In this document: positions 59,570-64,000 of the stretch, piece by piece
Position numbering within the stretch: position 1 is the stretch's first letter
Layout: every line of letters starts with the position of its first letter
Assembly: GCF_963422355.1 (NCBI RefSeq)
Contig: NC_085101.1
Location: 3,386,002-3,450,001 of the forward strand
Length of the DNA stretch: 64,000 bases
Reading direction: 5' to 3'
Origin: Corticium candelabrum
Taxonomy: Eukaryota; Porifera; Homoscleromorpha; Homosclerophorida; Plakinidae
Notes under the pieces: model-generated
Databases searched by the model: none
Seen by the model: the letters and a program-made list of their open reading frames with translations, nothing else
What the model was told of the DNA's origin: nothing
Translations under genes and position numbers: made by a program

Positions 59570-61641
59570 ACAAATGTCCACAGAAAGCCAGTGCAAAGTA
59601 AAGAAAACCACCATACATTGTTCCACACGAGACAAGAAGTCAATGTGTCCTAGCCCTTTAATAGTTAGGGTATACCCACCTAAGGAATCTAGAATTTCAG
59701 ACCACCCAGAATATCCTTGCCTTATCAATCTGAAGTACAGACATAATCACCCAATCCACAGTGGCCATGCGCTCAGCTTTAGGCCAGTCACAGAAGCTGT
59801 AAAAAAGCGTACATTAGTCTCTTTGAGTCTGGCACCTCTGCTGCCTCTGCACCCACATGTACAAGATGTTCAACGTCTTTTAGAAAATGGCGATCAGACA
59901 ACATTGGACCAGAAAATGGAGAGGCTATGTTTGAGCGACTGCTTGAGGAAGTACAACGATACAACAAGGAACACGAAAAAGAAAGTGGGCAAGAATTTCT
60001 TCAACTTTATGAAGCAACAGCTGCAATGAATATGGATGAACCTAAACCAAAGACCAGAAAGACTGATGTCATGCTCTTTCTTTTAGCTCTAGTAACTCCT
60101 CTCATGGCCAAAGTCCATGAAATGGTCACACAAAGTGCAGAGCTAGTCTTTTGTGACTCAACAGCCAGTCTTGATAACTTGAACACAGCTGTGTTCATAC
60201 TTAGCTGCGGCACATCAGTAGTAGATCTACCACTTACTGCAGTTATGACATCCAGTGAAGATGCTGTTACCTTGTCAGCAGGGTTTACAGCACTGTGCCA
60301 CATACTGCCAACGGTGCATTTTTTTGGAAGAGGCACAAATCTTGGACCACTAAACTATTGACAAATGACTGTGAGAGCAAACGGATTGCTCTAAAGAGTA
60401 CATGGCCTCAAGCAGAGTTACACCTATGTGTCTTTCATTGTTTACAAAGTACATGGAGATGGCTTTGGAGCTCAAATTCTGGTATCTGTAGCACAGACAG
60501 AATTACCTCTGTATGGCACTAACAAAACGACTTGTTTATGCCCCAAATGAGCAAGCATTGACTACAATCAAACGTAAAGTAGACAAAAGCCCTTTTCAGA
60601 CATTCAAAAAGAGACTAGGTGACTACTGGCAACAAAGGAAATAATGGGCTGCGTGTTTCCAAACAAACTTTCCCACACGAGACAACTATACTAACAATTA
60701 TTCAGAGGCTAGCATACGCATGATAAAAGACATCCTTTTCCAAAGGAATAAAGCTTGGAATGCGGTGCAAATGTTCAATCTTCTCACACAGACTCTCGAA
60801 CTGTATTACCAGTGACGTTTAATTAATATCAGTTGCCACAAACAGATTAGATCATTTTGTCTCTACAAGGTTTACTGTTACAGGAGTAAAAGTGCACACC
60901 ATTCCATCTGACGACATCGTCGCAACAGATAACCCAGACGTTTACACTGTTGTGAGTCAGTCAGATAAGAATACAACGTCGACAGTAGTCTTACAACTGG
61001 GTGAGTGCACCTGTCCCATCAGAATGCAAAGCCAACCGTGCAAACACCAATTTGCAGCAGCAATGAAGTATCGCAAAAGCAGTTTCAATACTATCCCAAC
61101 ATATTCGCCTCAAGGCCATCAGCTTTTTGCAGCAGTGGCATTAGGACAACACTGCCAACCCATTTCCTTTTACAGTAGTGTCCACAAAGAGCAGAAGAAG
61201 AACATCTAAAGTCTCTTTCCATCAGTGTCAATTGGTCTGACAAAGATATCAAAACGTTCCTTTGAAAAAATTGCCCCTTGTTCCTGTGATACAACTGAAG
61301 TGGCGACTGCAGCTGACGACAACATTGATTTTAGCAATACATTTCAAAGAGATCAAGCACAACCAATTAACAGAGGAAGCTATGAAAAGTCAGGGGACAT
61401 CACTGAAAGAGTACTACAGATCACTAAAGATATCAAGGAAGGGTTGCATGAAATTCATGTCACAGACAGCTTCATAGATGCAGTAGAAGGTTTTCTTCTA
61501 ATTATTGAAAACTACAAGGCAAAGAAGTCTATTCACCTGGTACACAGCAGCAACTGCTTTCTGCTCTACACATGTTTGGTAAAGAGGTGGGAGTCAGAAA
61601 ACAAAAGAAAATATTCGAGTGCAACCTACTGCTGTAGCTAG
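59570..61641 (+). pseudogene. MULE transposase and SWIM zinc-finger remnant, copy 2
   Basis: Longer open stretches than copy 1. One reads KVKKTTIHCSTRDKKSMCPS through SDHPEYPCLINLKYRHNHPI (a FLYWCH/WRKY-like Cys-His region). A second covers LVFCDSTASLDNLNTAVFIL. A third has LHLCVFHCLQSTWRW. The SWIM finger CTCPIRMQSQPCKHQFAAAM is at about 60998-61070. Frameshifts and a stop (e.g. near 60645) interrupt it. Confidence 0.72.
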
Positions 61642-62392
61642 ATGACACTTGAAGCTAAACCAACTGATTTAGACTCAATTCTGTACCAATCAGTCTCAAT
61701 TTTGCCATTGCATGACAAACATTGATCAAGAAGTCGCTTTATTATTATTTTGTGCTTCCACCCAAACACAAACATCCTGAAAAACCCTTGAAATTTCTTG
61801 CCTGGCAAATACTTTTGCCCACTACTGTATACAAACCCTTATAAATTATAAATTACTATTTATTAAATCACATTTAAGGTTCAAAATACTACCATAACTA
61901 CATAAATTGTGCTTTAAATACGACTACTAAATACTCTATTGTAAAAAATATTACTTAATTAACTAATATCAATTAATTAGCAAAATGTACAAACCTCTGC
62001 CGTCTTGTATGATAACTGCATCACATAAAGCTTTTCTGGAGTCAAATTTTTCTCGAGAAAGTCGATTTCTGCAAAGAAAACGGTCTGTAGCAACCAACAT
62101 TCTCTGCATTGGAGCTCTCCTTTCACTAGCCACTGTTGCTTACTCAGTGTGGTAACTGCTCGCAGAGAAAGCGCAATTCCCACGATCTGTCAGCATAACA
62201 ACACATTTCGAACTACTAGATCATGATCGAGCATGGGCCGTCATGCGTGCACGTGCAAGTTAAACTTATCCGGGCTCTATATCCAGGATGTGTGTGTGAT
62301 GTCAACCCCAAAAATATTTGCTATGACGCAACAGTAGGGTCTGGCTACGCGAGGCAGCATATAATAGCAACCACACCTCTAATAGGTGCATA

Positions 62393-62889
62393 CTGTATGG
62401 AACAAATTTTCGCGTGGGTAAAATTTTCGCTATATTCGCGGTTGTAAACCTTTCCGCGAAAATTATATCCACGCCAAAATTTCTGTGAAACTGTGCGGTC
62501 CCGTACGTGGGCGTGGCTGCCAGGCAGTAACGTGCTCTGTTAGATTGCGTTAATGTTCTTATTAATTAATCAAACATAACCCAACACTAATGTTATACTT
62601 TTCCACTTTCCGCTAGGAACGACGTTTTCCGCTAGGAACGTGCTGTACCCTCTGGAGGGGATCTTGTACCACACAGTCATTTGCAGCCTTCACTGCAGAC
62701 GGACGTACTCCAGGAATACCAGTAGGTTGGGGGAGACACGGTCGTTTCTCCTCATCCCCCGCTTTACGCAACAACTTGAGAAGCATGACAAGACGATATC
62801 AGCACGTGACCGAATCACGTGACTATTCCCAAACGCCTAAGAGCGAAAAACCGCTAACATTTTGTCCAGTGAAAATTTGCCCTTTCCAG
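62393..62889. mobile_element. 497-bp TA-flanked MITE (Tc1/mariner-like target)
   Basis: Copy 1 of the segmental duplication has an uninterrupted gcatatgtagcg at about 30892-30903. Copy 2 has gca-TA, then 497 bases starting ctgtatggaacaaatttt and ending tttccag, then TA-tgtagcg. The ends are imperfect inverted repeats (both read inward as tactg..., then caaattttc). TA duplication is the Tc1/mariner hallmark. No transposase is present. Confidence 0.85.
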
Positions 62890-63317
62890 TATGTAGCGCT
62901 ACTGTGCAAAATTTTACATAAATATTATAATTATATCAGGTGACAACGGTTGCATGTAGGACGTACAGATGATAGCCGGAACTTCGTTCCATCCACGTGA
63001 CGTTTTAGAACTCCCGTACGTCTCAGAATGGCGGCTTGTTGCTGTTTAGACGAGTCTTCTACGACTTCCTAAAGATCTTCGCGTCCTCCGAATTAGAAGG
63101 ACTCCTTTTGGGGTGTTGTTGGTGAACGGTATGGCTATGTCTTGAGTTCGCTAGTGTATTTTTTGTTACAAGTGAATTCGGCATTGTTTTTCGTGAGGAG
63201 TAGCTCTATCTTACTTTAGAAATAAAACAAATGCGTAATAATCACGTTTCTTTAGTTAACGCACGTTAGACAACATCTCAAATTGCATGCTTTCTTTTCT
63301 TCCAGACTAGACACCTA

Positions 63318-64000
63318 TATCTGTAACAACTTCCGGCCATTTCAATTTTTCATTTTCAAATTTTAATTATAATTATTTTAATTTTTCATTTTTCAATTTT
63401 TTGTCAAAGGTTTTCAATTATTTGCTGAAAAAAATTAATTGGCAAGCAAATTTTTATTTTTCATTGTTCATATTTTCATTTTCATTTTTGATTTTTGATT
63501 TTTCTATTTCAAGTTTCTATTTTGAGTCTATTTGGTTGAGTTGAATGTCAAAAGAATTGAACGCGGAAAGAACGAAAAATGAACGCAGCAGAACGAAAAT
63601 GAAACAGTCTTGCACGATGTACGCAGCAGGGAGTTTGGAACGCGTGCACTAGTCATAGCTCAACGCAGTAGAGAGTCGATTTTCATTCCAACTCGTGCTG
63701 CTGATTGGAAGGGGCGGAGTGGTACTTGGACGTGCGACTTCCGCCATAGGACGATCTCTTGCAATTTCCGGTCTAACAAGGAAATCTTTCTGACTCTCCT
63801 AAAAAATAATCAATCTCAGGTGTGAGCAGCCATTGCTGATGAGCACAGTACATATGCATGTTATATGAATTTATCTATTACCACATATAACAACAATCTA
63901 GCTAAATCTAAAACTCAACAAATTTAGTAACTATACTGAAACTCGTTCAAACTCAACTAGGCTTAATTAATTAACTACCATTCTAGATACGCAGTACACA
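63318..64000. mobile_element. Left half of a second foldback element (copy of 31320-32966), cut by the window end
   Basis: It begins with the same cttccggccatttcaatt terminus and AT-rich tract, then the acgcagcagggagt...gcgtgc block. It sits at the position equivalent to the copy 1 element in the segmental duplication, so both descend from one insertion. Confidence 0.75.

Larger units (their letters stand above)
51400..62340 (+). mobile_element. Decayed Mutator-like element, copy 2, with a nested foldback transposon
   Basis: Terminal inverted repeats at about 51400-51700 and 61980-62300. Without the nested insertion it would be about 6.6 kb, like copy 1. Coding remnants flank the insertion. 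Confidence 0.7.
51318..64000. repeat. Segmental duplication copy 2 (truncated by window end)
   Basis: Direct homologue of 24098-32005. It differs by a 4265-bp foldback transposon insertion (53851-58115) that replaces about 140 bases (26531-26673 in copy 1) and a 497-bp MITE insertion (62393-62889). The right part (62890-64000) matches 30893-32005. Confidence 0.85.

Overview
The window looks like nuclear DNA from an early-branching animal, most likely a sponge. That is an inference from gene types and architecture. The genes have many short introns with GT-AG borders, and the product families are metazoan: a multi-exon AMT ammonium transporter, one-exon-per-module sushi/CCP proteins, a class A 7TM receptor, and a receptor kinase with sushi, EGF-like and TKL-type kinase domains. 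The background is AT-rich, and (GT)n/(CA)n arrays, inverted repeats and decayed transposons are abundant. A 200-base N run (3389-3588) shows this is a scaffold.

Layout. 0.5-2.8 kb: decayed RLE-type non-LTR retrotransposon. 3.6-8.15 kb: intact eight-exon AMT gene. 8.15-11.5 kb: gene-poor spacer with a retroelement 3' fragment and a hAT transposase remnant. 11.5-16.3 kb: second copy of the AMT unit, now a pseudogene. 16.5-24.06 kb: a large imperfect palindrome carrying two head-to-head copies of a ten-sushi secreted protein gene; the left copy has a stop at codon 4. 24.1-32 kb: segmental-duplication copy 1, a decayed Mutator-like element (MULE) with Ulp1-like protease, MULE transposase and SWIM remnants, followed by a non-autonomous foldback element. 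33.85-35.4 kb: two-exon GPCR. 35.5-36.1 kb: possible small minus-strand gene. 38.2-41.5 kb: minus-strand receptor kinase whose ectodomain is a third copy of sushi modules 1-7. 41.8-43.6 kb: 1.8-kb element with 9-bp target-site duplications. 44.2-50.2 kb: a second large palindrome whose arms are mostly a TATATACAG/TATATTATACAG satellite. 50.2-50.5 kb: a possible crypton/ZMYM-like coding remnant. 51.3-64 kb: segmental-duplication copy 2, interrupted by a 4.27-kb foldback DNA transposon (1.36-kb terminal inverted repeats, apparently complete DDE transposase) and by a 497-bp TA-flanked MITE whose empty site is preserved in copy 1.

How the genes may relate. The strongest biological story is the sushi cluster. 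A membrane receptor kinase and two secreted proteins share the same modules 1-7 within about 20 kb. This could be a receptor plus soluble paralogues (decoy or co-receptor) derived by duplication and exon fusion. One soluble copy has a nonsense codon and the kinase copy has a frameshift in its first exon, so which members are functional is open. The AMT pair is a simple tandem duplication with one dead copy. I found no operons, CRISPR arrays, rRNA or tRNA genes.
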